Source: Lachnospiraceae bacterium
Lineage (GTDB): Bacteria; Bacillota; Clostridia; Lachnospirales; Lachnospiraceae
Reading direction: 5' to 3'
DNA: 64,000 bases
Assembly (NCBI GenBank): GCA_910573755.1
Contig: CAJTBO010000020.1
Coordinates: 22,466 to 86,465 of the forward strand
The position numbers and the translations under genes were made by a program. Each line of letters starts with the position of its first letter. Position 1 is the stretch's first letter. The notes under the pieces were generated by a model that was given only the letters and a program-made list of their open reading frames with translations, was not told the origin of the DNA and made no database searches. Below are positions 26,885-35,278 of this stretch, piece after piece.

Positions 26885-26913
26885 TTGTAAAAAATCCGAA
26901 AATAAAGTATAAT
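26885..26913 (+). promoter_or_regulatory. Sigma-A type promoter upstream of miaB
   Basis: TTGTAA (26885-26890), a 17-base spacer and a perfect TATAAT (26908-26913). The miaB ATG is 56 bases downstream. It probably drives miaB and perhaps mutS. Confidence 0.75.
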
Positions 26914-26968
26914 CAACACTGCGGATAAAAAGAAAACCGAAGATTAAGAAAGGCAAAAAATCGGGAAG

Positions 26969-28420
26969 ATGTATAGTGAAATTAATTTCGATAACATAGA
27001 TATCAATGCAGCGCCGCCCGCAGAAGAACCCGCCAGACAGTATTACTATATGGCAAAATGCCGGGAATTGGTCCGGGAGTTTGAGTTAAAGAACGCCCGC
27101 CGGCCAACCGCGTTTACTCAGACCTTCGGCTGCCAGATGAACGCCCGGGATTCGGAAAAACTGTCAGGAATCTTAAGAAGTGCAGGTTTTGCCGAAGCGG
27201 ATTCGGAAGAGGCGGATTTCGTGATCTATAATACCTGTACCGTGCGGGATAACGCGAATCAGCGTGTTTTCGGCAGGCTCGGGGTTTTAAACGGCTATAA
27301 AAAGAAAAATCCACAGATGAAAGTGGCGCTCTGCGGCTGTATGATGCAGGAGGATCTGGTGATCCGGAAGCTGCAGAAAAGCTACAGTTTTGTGGATCTT
27401 GTTTTCGGCACGCACAATCTGTACAAATTTGCGGAACTTTTATACCGGTGCTATACGGAAAAAGGGATGCTGGTGGATATCTGGAAGGATACGGATAAGA
27501 TTGTGGAAGATCTGCCGGTGGAGCGTAAATATCCGTTTAAATCCGGCGTCAATATCATGTTCGGCTGCAATAATTTCTGCAGCTACTGTATCGTGCCCTA
27601 TGTGCGGGGGCGGGAGCGCTCAAGGGCGCCGGAGGAGATTTTGCGGGAGATCAGAACCCTTGCGGCGGACGGCGTAAAAGAGGTTATGCTGCTTGGCCAG
27701 AATGTGAATTCCTACGGAAAAGAGCCGAAAGGCACGGAATTTATGACTTTTCCGGAACTGCTCCGGGAGGTGGAAAAGGTTGAGGGGATTGAGCGGATCC
27801 GCTTTATGACATCCCATCCGAAGGACCTTTCCGATGAACTGATACAGGTGATGAAAGAATCCAAAAAGATCTGCCGCCATCTGCATCTGCCTCTGCAGTC
27901 CGGTTCCACGAGGATCTTGGAAAGGATGAACCGGCGCTATACAAAGGATTCCTATCTTGCGCTGGCAGAAAAGATCAGGCGGGAGATTCCGGATATCTCC
28001 CTGACAACGGATATTATCGTGGGCTTTCCGGGGGAGACAGAGGAGGATGCGGAAGATACGATCGATGTGATCCGGAAAGTGCAGTTTGACAACGCCTTTA
28101 CCTTTGTGTATTCCAGACGGACAGGCACGCCGGCGGCGGTTATGGAGCAGGTGCCCGAAGATAAGGTGCGGGAAAACTTTGACAGGATACTCGCCTGTGT
28201 GCAGGAAACGGCGAGAGAGCGCGTAAAGCGGTTTGAAGGGCAGACGCTCCCTGTTCTGGTGGAGGAGATCAACGAGCAGGACGCTTCTTTCGTGACAGGA
28301 AGGCTTTCCAATAATACGGTGGTGCATTTTGCCGGGGACGGTTCCCTGATCGGTCGGATCGTGGATGTGAAACTTAAAAGATGTGAGGGATTTTATTATA
28401 TCGGCGAGCTAATGTCATGA
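26969..28420 (+). CDS. miaB: tRNA-2-methylthio-N6-dimethylallyladenosine synthase
   Basis: Radical-SAM methylthiotransferase that adds the 2-methylthio group to i6A37 of tRNA, after MiaA. The N-terminal UPF0004 domain has TFGCQMNARDSEKL (Cys about 55) and CGCMMQED. The radical SAM cluster is GCNNFCSYCIVPYVRGRE (Cys 200, 204, 207), and a C-terminal TRAM domain follows VKRFEGQTLPVLVEE. At 483 residues the length is normal for Clostridia. miaA lies 8.5 kb downstream in the same direction, beyond mutS and mutL. Confidence 0.96.
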   Translation: MYSEINFDNIDINAAPPAEEPARQYYYMAKCRELVREFELKNARRPTAFTQTFGCQMNARDSEKLSGILRSAGFAEADSEEADFVIYNTCTVRDNANQRVFGRLGVLNGYKKKNPQMKVALCGCMMQEDLVIRKLQKSYSFVDLVFGTHNLYKFAELLYRCYTEKGMLVDIWKDTDKIVEDLPVERKYPFKSGVNIMFGCNNFCSYCIVPYVRGRERSRAPEEILREIRTLAADGVKEVMLLGQNVNSYGKEPKGTEFMTFPELLREVEKVEGIERIRFMTSHPKDLSDELIQVMKESKKICRHLHLPLQSGSTRILERMNRRYTKDSYLALAEKIRREIPDISLTTDIIVGFPGETEEDAEDTIDVIRKVQFDNAFTFVYSRRTGTPAAVMEQVPEDKVRENFDRILACVQETARERVKRFEGQTLPVLVEEINEQDASFVTGRLSNNTVVHFAGDGSLIGRIVDVKLKRCEGFYYIGELMS

Positions 28421-28577
28421 AGTTGACGATACGGGACACCGGGGGACCTGATCTTCCTTCCGGCCGGTTAAAGGCATTAACTGATGATACCGCGGTGTAC
28501 AGTACCGCATGAGAAACAAGAAGATTGACTGAATTAGTCAAAAACGCCGGTTTGCAGGCTGATTCAGGGGAGGAAAC

Positions 28578-31262
28578 ATGGCTGAAAATGCTAAGGAACT
28601 GACAGAGAAGGAACTGGCGGAACTGACGCCGATGATGCAGCATTATCTGCAGACGAAGGAGCAGCATCCGGGTTGTATTCTGTTTTACAGGCTGGGCGAT
28701 TTTTACGAGATGTTTTTTGAGGATGCGGTAACGGTTTCCCGGGAGCTGGAGATCACGCTGACCGGAAAAAGCTGCGGCCTTGAGGAGCGGGCGCCGATGT
28801 GCGGCGTGCCGTATCACGCTGTAGACAACTACTTGAACAAACTGATCGAAAAGGGCTATAAGGTGGCGATCTGCGAGCAGGTGGAGGATCCGAAGCTGGC
28901 AAAGGGCATGGTCAAACGGGAAGTGACCAGAATCGTTACGCCGGGGACGAACCTGAACATCCAGTCTCTGGAGGAATCCCGCAATAATTTCCTGATGAGT
29001 ATCGCCTATTTTCCCGGCAGGATCGGTGTCTCTGTTGCCGATATCTCTACCGGGGATTATTATTTGACGGAACTGGAAGACAACAGTAAACTGCTGGACG
29101 AGATCAGCAAATACGCGCCCTCGGAGATCATCTGCAACGATGCGTTTCTGGTTTCTGGCCTTTCCATAGAAGATATGCGAAACCGCCTGCGGATCGCGGT
29201 AAATGTGCAGGAAGCCCATTATTTTGATGAGGACGGGACAAAAAAACTGCTGAAAAAGCATTTTAAGGTAGCCGGGCTGACAGGGCTCGGCATTGAAGAT
29301 TTTCCGGTGGGGATACTGGCGGCGGGCGCGCTGCTGAAGTATCTGTATGAGACACAGATGTCTTCCATGAGCAATATCACCCACATTTATCCCTATCTAA
29401 CCAGTAGGTTTATGTTGCTTGACTCCGCCACAAGAAGGAATCTGGAACTGGCGGAAACGCTTCGGGAAAAACAGAAAAGAGGCTCCCTTTTATGGGTGCT
29501 GGATAAAACAAAGACCGCCATGGGCGCAAGGATGCTGCGCAGCTACATCGAACAGCCGCTGATCGATAAACAGCAGATCGAAGAGCGGCTGGATGCGGTG
29601 GATGAGCTGACAAAGGATGCCATCAGCAGGGACGAGATCCGGGAATACTTAAATCCGGTCTACGATCTGGAGCGGCTTCTCGGAAAGATCAGCTACCAGT
29701 CCGCCAATCCCCGGGACCTGATCGCTTTCCGGAATTCTCTTGCCATGATGAAACCGATCAAGACGGTATTGGAAGCTTTTCAGGGGGCGCTGCTGTCACA
29801 GATCCGGGAGGATATCGATCCTCTGGAGGAACTGTTCACCCTGATCGGTGCGGCGATAGAGGAAGATCCGCCGATCCTGGTGCGGGAGGGCGGCATTATC
29901 AAAGACGGGTTTGACAAGACGATAGATTCGCTCAGGAAAGCAAAGACCGAGGGAAAAAACTGGCTGGCTGCGCTGGAGGAGGAAGATCGAAACCGTACCG
30001 GCATTAAAAACCTTAAGATCAAATATAATAAAGTGTTCGGCTATTATTTTGAAGTGACCAATTCTTTTAAAAATATGGTGCCCGACGATTATGTGCGCAA
30101 GCAGACTCTCGCCAATGCGGAACGTTATACGACCCCCCGCCTGAAGGAACTCGAAGATACGATCCTGAATGCGGAGGATAAGCTTTCCACGCTGGAATAC
30201 GATCTGTTCTGTAAGATACGGGATACCATCGGCGGGGAGATCGAGCGGATTCAGAAGACCGCAAAGGCTGTGGCAAGGCTGGATGTATTTGCCTCTCTCT
30301 CCCTTGTGGCGGAGCGGTATCATTATGTACGCCCCGTGATCAATGAAAAAGGACTGATCCATATCAAGGACGGGCGGCATCCGGTGGTGGAGCAGGTGAT
30401 GGGGAATGACATGTTTGTCACAAATGATACGTATCTGGACAATGACAAACGTCTGATCGCCGTGATCACCGGTCCCAATATGGCGGGAAAATCAACCTAC
30501 ATGCGGCAGACGGCGCTGATCGTGCTGATGGCGCAGATCGGCAGCTTTGTTCCCGCGAAATCCGCAAAGATCGGGCTGGTGGACCGCATCTTTACAAGGG
30601 TTGGGGCTTCCGATGATCTGGCGAGCGGCCAGAGTACCTTTATGGTGGAGATGAACGAGGTGGCGAACATTCTCCGGAACGCCACGAAAAACAGCCTGCT
30701 GATTCTGGATGAGATCGGCAGAGGGACATCTACCTTTGACGGGCTTTCCATCGCCTGGGCGGTGATCGAGCATATCAGCAACAGAAAGCTTCTCGGTGCA
30801 AAGACGCTTTTTGCGACGCATTACCATGAACTGACCGAACTGGAGGGAAAGATCAGCAATGTCAATAACTACTGTATCGCCGTGAAGGAAAAGGGGGACG
30901 ATATCGTGTTCCTTCGGAAGATCATTCAGGGCGGAGCGGATAAAAGCTACGGTATTCAAGTGGCAAAGCTGGCGGGCGTGCCGGATATGGTGATCGACCG
31001 GGCGAAGGAAATTGTGGCGCAGCTCAGCGAAAACGATATCACCGAAAAGGTGCAGAGCATCGCGGTGGATATCAAATCGGATCACAAAAAAATGCAGGCC
31101 TACGACGAGGTGGATCTGCAGCAGTTTTCACTCTTTGATACGGTGAAGGATGAGGATGTGCTGCAGGAACTGCTGGAAGTGGATGTAATGAATATGACAC
31201 CGGTGGACGCGATGAATACGCTGTACAGGCTGCAGAGTAAGCTGAAGAACCGCTGGGGATAG
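28578..31262 (+). CDS. mutS: DNA mismatch repair protein MutS
   Basis: Recognises base mismatches and small loops and signals to MutL. The 894-residue protein is full length. The N-terminal mismatch-binding motif GDFYEMFFEDA carries the Phe-x-Glu wedge (about residues 40-50). The ATPase has Walker A ITGPNMAGKSTYMRQ (about 632-646), DDLASGQSTFMVEM, Walker B LLILDEIGRGTSTFDGLS and FATHYHEL. The C terminus has the helix-turn-helix GIQVAKLAGVPDMVIDRAKEI and a short linker. GGGGAGGAAAC precedes the ATG. It lies in the miaB-mutS-mutL-miaA group. Confidence 0.97.
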   Translation: MAENAKELTEKELAELTPMMQHYLQTKEQHPGCILFYRLGDFYEMFFEDAVTVSRELEITLTGKSCGLEERAPMCGVPYHAVDNYLNKLIEKGYKVAICEQVEDPKLAKGMVKREVTRIVTPGTNLNIQSLEESRNNFLMSIAYFPGRIGVSVADISTGDYYLTELEDNSKLLDEISKYAPSEIICNDAFLVSGLSIEDMRNRLRIAVNVQEAHYFDEDGTKKLLKKHFKVAGLTGLGIEDFPVGILAAGALLKYLYETQMSSMSNITHIYPYLTSRFMLLDSATRRNLELAETLREKQKRGSLLWVLDKTKTAMGARMLRSYIEQPLIDKQQIEERLDAVDELTKDAISRDEIREYLNPVYDLERLLGKISYQSANPRDLIAFRNSLAMMKPIKTVLEAFQGALLSQIREDIDPLEELFTLIGAAIEEDPPILVREGGIIKDGFDKTIDSLRKAKTEGKNWLAALEEEDRNRTGIKNLKIKYNKVFGYYFEVTNSFKNMVPDDYVRKQTLANAERYTTPRLKELEDTILNAEDKLSTLEYDLFCKIRDTIGGEIERIQKTAKAVARLDVFASLSLVAERYHYVRPVINEKGLIHIKDGRHPVVEQVMGNDMFVTNDTYLDNDKRLIAVITGPNMAGKSTYMRQTALIVLMAQIGSFVPAKSAKIGLVDRIFTRVGASDDLASGQSTFMVEMNEVANILRNATKNSLLILDEIGRGTSTFDGLSIAWAVIEHISNRKLLGAKTLFATHYHELTELEGKISNVNNYCIAVKEKGDDIVFLRKIIQGGADKSYGIQVAKLAGVPDMVIDRAKEIVAQLSENDITEKVQSIAVDIKSDHKKMQAYDEVDLQQFSLFDTVKDEDVLQELLEVDVMNMTPVDAMNTLYRLQSKLKNRWG

Positions 31263-31348
31263 AATAGTGCGGGATGAGAAGGGACGGGTACAAGTTTAAA
31301 TATTTTGATTGAGATAAATCGCCAAACAAAGAGCAGGAGGAACTTGGT

Positions 31349-32725
31349 ATGAGGAATGATTATGATGTTTTGATAATAGGCGCAGGCCCGGGCGGGATAT
31401 TTTCGGCTTATGAACTGATGCAGAAAAGGCCGGGGTGGAAGATCGCGGTGCTGGAAGCAGGAAATTCATTGGATAAGAGGAAATGTCCGATCGACGGCGA
31501 TAAGATAAAAAGCTGCATCGGCTGCAAAACCTGTGCGATCATGAACGGTTTCGGCGGAGCAGGCGCTTTTTCCGACGGAAAATACAATATTACAAATGAA
31601 TTCGGCGGGACGCTCTATGAGTATATCGGCAAGCAAAAGGCGATAGAACTGATGGAGTATGTGGACGGCATCAATGTATCTTACGGCGGCTATAAAACAA
31701 AATTGTATTCCACCGCAAATACGCAGTTTAAGAGATTGTGCCTGCAGAATAACCTGCATCTTCTGGATGCTTCGGTGCGCCATCTTGGCACGGATATTAA
31801 TTTCGAGGTACTGGAAAACCTGTACAATGAACTGAAGGAAAAGATCGAATTTCATTTCATGACGCCGGTCCGGAGCATAAAAATTCTGGACGGCGGATAT
31901 GAGGCGGTAACGGATAACGCTTCCTTTACCGGTGAGAGGTGCATTATTTCGGTGGGGAGAAGCGGCAGCAAGTGGATGGAGAAGGTATGCGATGAACTGC
32001 ATATTCCTACCCTGTCCAACCGTGTGGACATCGGCGTCCGCGTGGAACTCCCGGCGGAGATCTTCGCGCCGATCACGGATGAACTGTATGAGAGCAAGAT
32101 TGTCTATAAGACGGAAAAATATCAGGATAAGGTGCGGACTTTCTGCATGAACCCGAAGGGCGCCGTGGTCAATGAAAACACCAACGGAATCGTCACGGTC
32201 AACGGCCACAGCTACGAAGATCCCGCGCTGCAGACGGAAAATACCAATTTTGCCCTGCTGGTATCCAAACATTTCACGGAGCCGTTCAAGGACAGCAACG
32301 GCTACGGGGAGAGCATCGCAAGACTCTCCAATATGCTGGGCGGCGGCGTGATCATGCAGCGTTTCGGAGATCTGATCCGCGGACAGAGAAGCACGGAAAA
32401 ACGTTTATCGAAGTCTTTCCTGACACCTACTCTGGCGGCAGTGCCCGGAGATCTGAGCCTTGTCATGCCAAAAAGGATTCTGGACGGCATCATTGAGATG
32501 ATCTATGCGCTGGATAAGATCGCGCCGGGTACGGCGAACGACGATACCCTGCTTTACGGTGTGGAAGTAAAGTTTTATAACATGGAAGTAGAACTGGATA
32601 AACATCTCGAAACACTGCACAAAGGACTGTTTGTGATCGGAGACGGCAGCGGCGTTACCCATTCGCTGTCCCATGCCTCGGCGAGCGGGGTCTATGTGGC
32701 GAGGTATCTGGCGGAAAACCGGTAA
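31349..32725 (+). CDS. FAD-dependent dehydrogenase, short COG2509-like form
   Basis: A 458-residue flavoprotein with the FAD motif DVLIIGAGPGGIFSAYEL at residues 5-22. A cysteine group (CPIDGDKIKSCIGCKTC) precedes GFGGAGAFSDGKYNIT, the block shared with the - strand protein at 15661-17475. CMNPKGAVVNENTNGIVTVNG and the terminal FVIGDGSGVTHSLSHASASG close the FAD site. It lacks the N-terminal domain of the longer relative. The four Cys could hold an Fe-S centre or a redox disulfide (inference). GCAGGAGGAAC precedes the ATG. It sits between mutS and mutL without a known link to repair. Confidence 0.87.
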   Translation: MRNDYDVLIIGAGPGGIFSAYELMQKRPGWKIAVLEAGNSLDKRKCPIDGDKIKSCIGCKTCAIMNGFGGAGAFSDGKYNITNEFGGTLYEYIGKQKAIELMEYVDGINVSYGGYKTKLYSTANTQFKRLCLQNNLHLLDASVRHLGTDINFEVLENLYNELKEKIEFHFMTPVRSIKILDGGYEAVTDNASFTGERCIISVGRSGSKWMEKVCDELHIPTLSNRVDIGVRVELPAEIFAPITDELYESKIVYKTEKYQDKVRTFCMNPKGAVVNENTNGIVTVNGHSYEDPALQTENTNFALLVSKHFTEPFKDSNGYGESIARLSNMLGGGVIMQRFGDLIRGQRSTEKRLSKSFLTPTLAAVPGDLSLVMPKRILDGIIEMIYALDKIAPGTANDDTLLYGVEVKFYNMEVELDKHLETLHKGLFVIGDGSGVTHSLSHASASGVYVARYLAENR

Positions 32726-32884
32726 TGCTGCCGCATGATAAAACAGTGACAAAGGCCGGCATATTTCAAAAGATAGGTTTTGCATTTTGGGAGACGGAAC
32801 TGCATGCAGTCAGCAAAGACTCCTGTCATAGATAAATATATCTGAAGAGACATGTATTCTGAATGAATATCACAGAGGGGAAAT

Positions 32885-35182
32885 ATGGCATCCATTCACA
32901 TATTAAGTCATGAGACAATCGATAAGATCGCTGCCGGGGAGGTAGTGGAACGCCCTTCCAGCATTGTGAAGGAGCTGGTGGAAAACGCGGTTGACGCCGG
33001 GGCAACCGCAGTCACGGTGGAAATAAAAGACGGCGGCATCAGTTTCATCCGGGTCAGCGACAACGGCTGCGGGATCGAAAAAACGGAGATCCGCAGGGCG
33101 TTTCTGCGCCATGCCACATCTAAAATACAGGATGCGGACGATCTTTTGCGGCTTCATTCCCTGGGCTTTCGCGGGGAGGCGCTGAGCAGTATATCCGCTG
33201 TCTCCCGGACGGAGATGATCACAAAGACAACAAAAGAACTGACCGGCGTCCGGCTGAGTATTGAGGGCGGCACGGAGACGGATTTTGAGGAGGTCGGCGC
33301 ACCGGACGGGACAACAATCATCGTCCGCAACCTGTTTTTCAATGTGCCGGCAAGGCGGAAATTTTTAAAACAGCCTGCCACCGAGGGCGGCTATGTGGCG
33401 GACCTGATGGAACATCTGGCGCTGGCGAATCCGCATGTTTCCTTTCAGTTTATTCAGAACAACCAGGTGAAGTTTTCCACTGCGGGAAACGGAAATTTAA
33501 AACAGACGGTATATAAATTATATGGAAAGGATATGACGGAGGCGCTGATCGAAATAGACAGAAGCGGGGACGGTATCCGGCTGTTCGGCTATCTGGGCAA
33601 GCCTTCCTGCAACCGCTCCAACAGAAATTATGAACTTTATTTCCTGAACGGCAGGTTTATCAAGAGCAATCTGGTCTCCAAAGCGTTGGAGGAAGGGTAC
33701 AAATCTTATCTGATGCAGCACAAATATCCGTTTTGTGTGCTGATGATGGAGGTGGAGCCTTCCAGAGTGGATGTCAATGTCCATCCGGCGAAGATGGAAG
33801 TCCGCTTTACGGAAGAGATGCGGGTCTATGCGTTTCTGGCGAAAGCTGTAAAGGAAGTGCTTGATGCCCATGAAATGATCCCGGAGATCGCGCTGACGGA
33901 GCCTGAGAAAGAAGAAAAAAAGGAAAAAGCGCTGGAGCCCTTCCAGAGGGCCAGACAGGATATCCGGACGGAAAGTATCAAACGTATTCTGCCTGAGGCA
34001 TCTGAAGGGAAAGAGAGGCCGAAAGCTACCTCAAAAGATTTTTTTGTAGATTTCGGTGATGAAGAAGAGGAGAACGGACAGACTGAGGTTTTGTCTGAAA
34101 AAGTGCAGGATAGCCGGAACACTTACGCAGAAAATTCCGGAGAGGCAGGAAGTCAGGAGAAGAATTCCGATACAGTAAACTATTTTGAGAAAACGGAAAA
34201 TACAGAAGATATAAAGAGCATAGATGATATAAAAGACATAGAGAATATTAAAAATATAAATGATGTAAAAAGTATAGAGGATTTTAAAAATATAGATGCT
34301 GTAAAAAGCGTAGAGAATACAAAAAATATAGATGCTGTAAAAAGTATAGAAAATATAAATAATACAGAAAATACAAAAAATATAGACAATATAGAACAGG
34401 CGGAATATACGCAAGACAATCCCGAAGCCCGGATAGTCGATATCCGGTTTGCAGAGTTTCAAAAAGCAACAAACGGCAGGGTTTCAGAGGAGAGTGCAGT
34501 ATACCAAACGGAATATGCCAAAAACTTATCACAAACAGAGATCCCTGCAGTCACCGAGGCAAAGCAGCTGAATCTTTTTGAGGAAAGGATCATCTCCGAA
34601 ACTTCCCGGAAAAAATTCCGGATTCTGGGACAGGCTTTTGATACCTACTGGATCGTGGTCTTTGAGGATAAACTGCTGATGATCGACCAGCATGCCGCAC
34701 ATGAAAAAGTAAAGTATGAGCGGATCATGAAGTCAGTCCGTGAGAGCGAGGTATTGTCACAGAACCTCTATCCGCCTCTGGTGCTCTCCTTATCCGGCAG
34801 GGAACAGGAAGTATTAGAACGCTATCGGGATGCCTTTCTAAGACTGGGATTTGAACTGGAGTATTTCGGCGGCAATGAGATCACCGTACGGAGCGCTCCT
34901 GTGGAACTGTTTGGCAGCACGATAAAAGATATGTTTCTGGAAGTGTTGGACGAACTTTCCTCAACCGGAACCGGACGGTCAAAAAGCACGGAAGACCGGA
35001 TAGCAACGATGGCATGTAAGGCGGCTGTAAAAGGAAACATGAACATGAGCGCTGCGGAAATGGAAGTTCTGCTGGATGAACTGCTGACACTGGATAATCC
35101 GTATTTCTGCCCGCACGGAAGGCCCACGATCATTTCCTTTACAAAGCAGGAACTGGAGAAGAAGTTTAAGCGGATCGTGTAA
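32885..35182 (+). CDS. mutL: DNA mismatch repair protein MutL with repeat-expanded linker
   Basis: ATPase and nicking endonuclease that acts after MutS. The GHKL ATPase domain is at the N terminus: IAAGEVVERPSSIVKELVENAVDAGA, DNGCGI, FRGEALSSI and a Lys switch in the DVNVHPAKMEVRF region. The C-terminal endonuclease motif DQHAAHEKVKYE (D601 onward) matches DQHA-x2-E-x4-E. ACKAAVKGN and CPHGRPT are the further metal-site motifs, so this MutL should nick DNA itself. Between them the linker holds eleven hexapeptide repeats of 18 bases each. The 765 residues exceed the usual 600-680 because of this linker. A GAGGGGAAAT site precedes the ATG. Confidence 0.96.
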   Translation: MASIHILSHETIDKIAAGEVVERPSSIVKELVENAVDAGATAVTVEIKDGGISFIRVSDNGCGIEKTEIRRAFLRHATSKIQDADDLLRLHSLGFRGEALSSISAVSRTEMITKTTKELTGVRLSIEGGTETDFEEVGAPDGTTIIVRNLFFNVPARRKFLKQPATEGGYVADLMEHLALANPHVSFQFIQNNQVKFSTAGNGNLKQTVYKLYGKDMTEALIEIDRSGDGIRLFGYLGKPSCNRSNRNYELYFLNGRFIKSNLVSKALEEGYKSYLMQHKYPFCVLMMEVEPSRVDVNVHPAKMEVRFTEEMRVYAFLAKAVKEVLDAHEMIPEIALTEPEKEEKKEKALEPFQRARQDIRTESIKRILPEASEGKERPKATSKDFFVDFGDEEEENGQTEVLSEKVQDSRNTYAENSGEAGSQEKNSDTVNYFEKTENTEDIKSIDDIKDIENIKNINDVKSIEDFKNIDAVKSVENTKNIDAVKSIENINNTENTKNIDNIEQAEYTQDNPEARIVDIRFAEFQKATNGRVSEESAVYQTEYAKNLSQTEIPAVTEAKQLNLFEERIISETSRKKFRILGQAFDTYWIVVFEDKLLMIDQHAAHEKVKYERIMKSVRESEVLSQNLYPPLVLSLSGREQEVLERYRDAFLRLGFELEYFGGNEITVRSAPVELFGSTIKDMFLEVLDELSSTGTGRSKSTEDRIATMACKAAVKGNMNMSAAEMEVLLDELLTLDNPYFCPHGRPTIISFTKQELEKKFKRIV
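34205..34402. repeat. 18-bp (hexapeptide) degenerate tandem repeat inside mutL
   Basis: Eleven in-frame 18-base units encode hexapeptides of the form [ED]-[DNA]-[IVTF]-K-[SND]-[IV], for example EDIKSI, DDIKDI, ENIKNI, DAVKSV and ENTKNI. The stretch is visibly AT-rich compared with the rest of mutL. It lies in the flexible linker between the ATPase and endonuclease domains. Confidence 0.85.
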
Positions 35183-35201
35183 TTCGAGTTACGTTTTATT
35201 T

Positions 35202-35230
35202 ATTGTACTGCAGAGAAAAATCCGTTATAC
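35202..35230 (+). promoter_or_regulatory. Sigma-A type promoter for the AAA-ATPase/nuclease gene
   Basis: TTGTAC (35202-35207), 17-base spacer, TATACT (35225-35230). The gene starts 49 bases downstream. This gives the inserted gene its own transcription start within the mutL-miaA interval. Confidence 0.65.
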
Positions 35231-35264
35231 TATGGGGGAGACTTTTGTATGACGGATTTTTTTC
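35215..35264. terminator. Possible terminator after mutL overlapping a promoter
   Basis: AAAAATCCGT (35215-35224) pairs with ACGGATTTTT (35252-35261), followed by more T. The loop of 27 bases contains the TATACT -10 element of the next gene, so termination and initiation signals are interleaved. Confidence 0.5.
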
Positions 35265-35278
35265 AGTGAGGTGTCCTG

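Noticed and set aside
28470..28510. T-box-like GATACCGCGGTG sequence before mutS
   Set aside because: The conserved T-box element and the specifier structure are absent, and mutS is not a T-box target.
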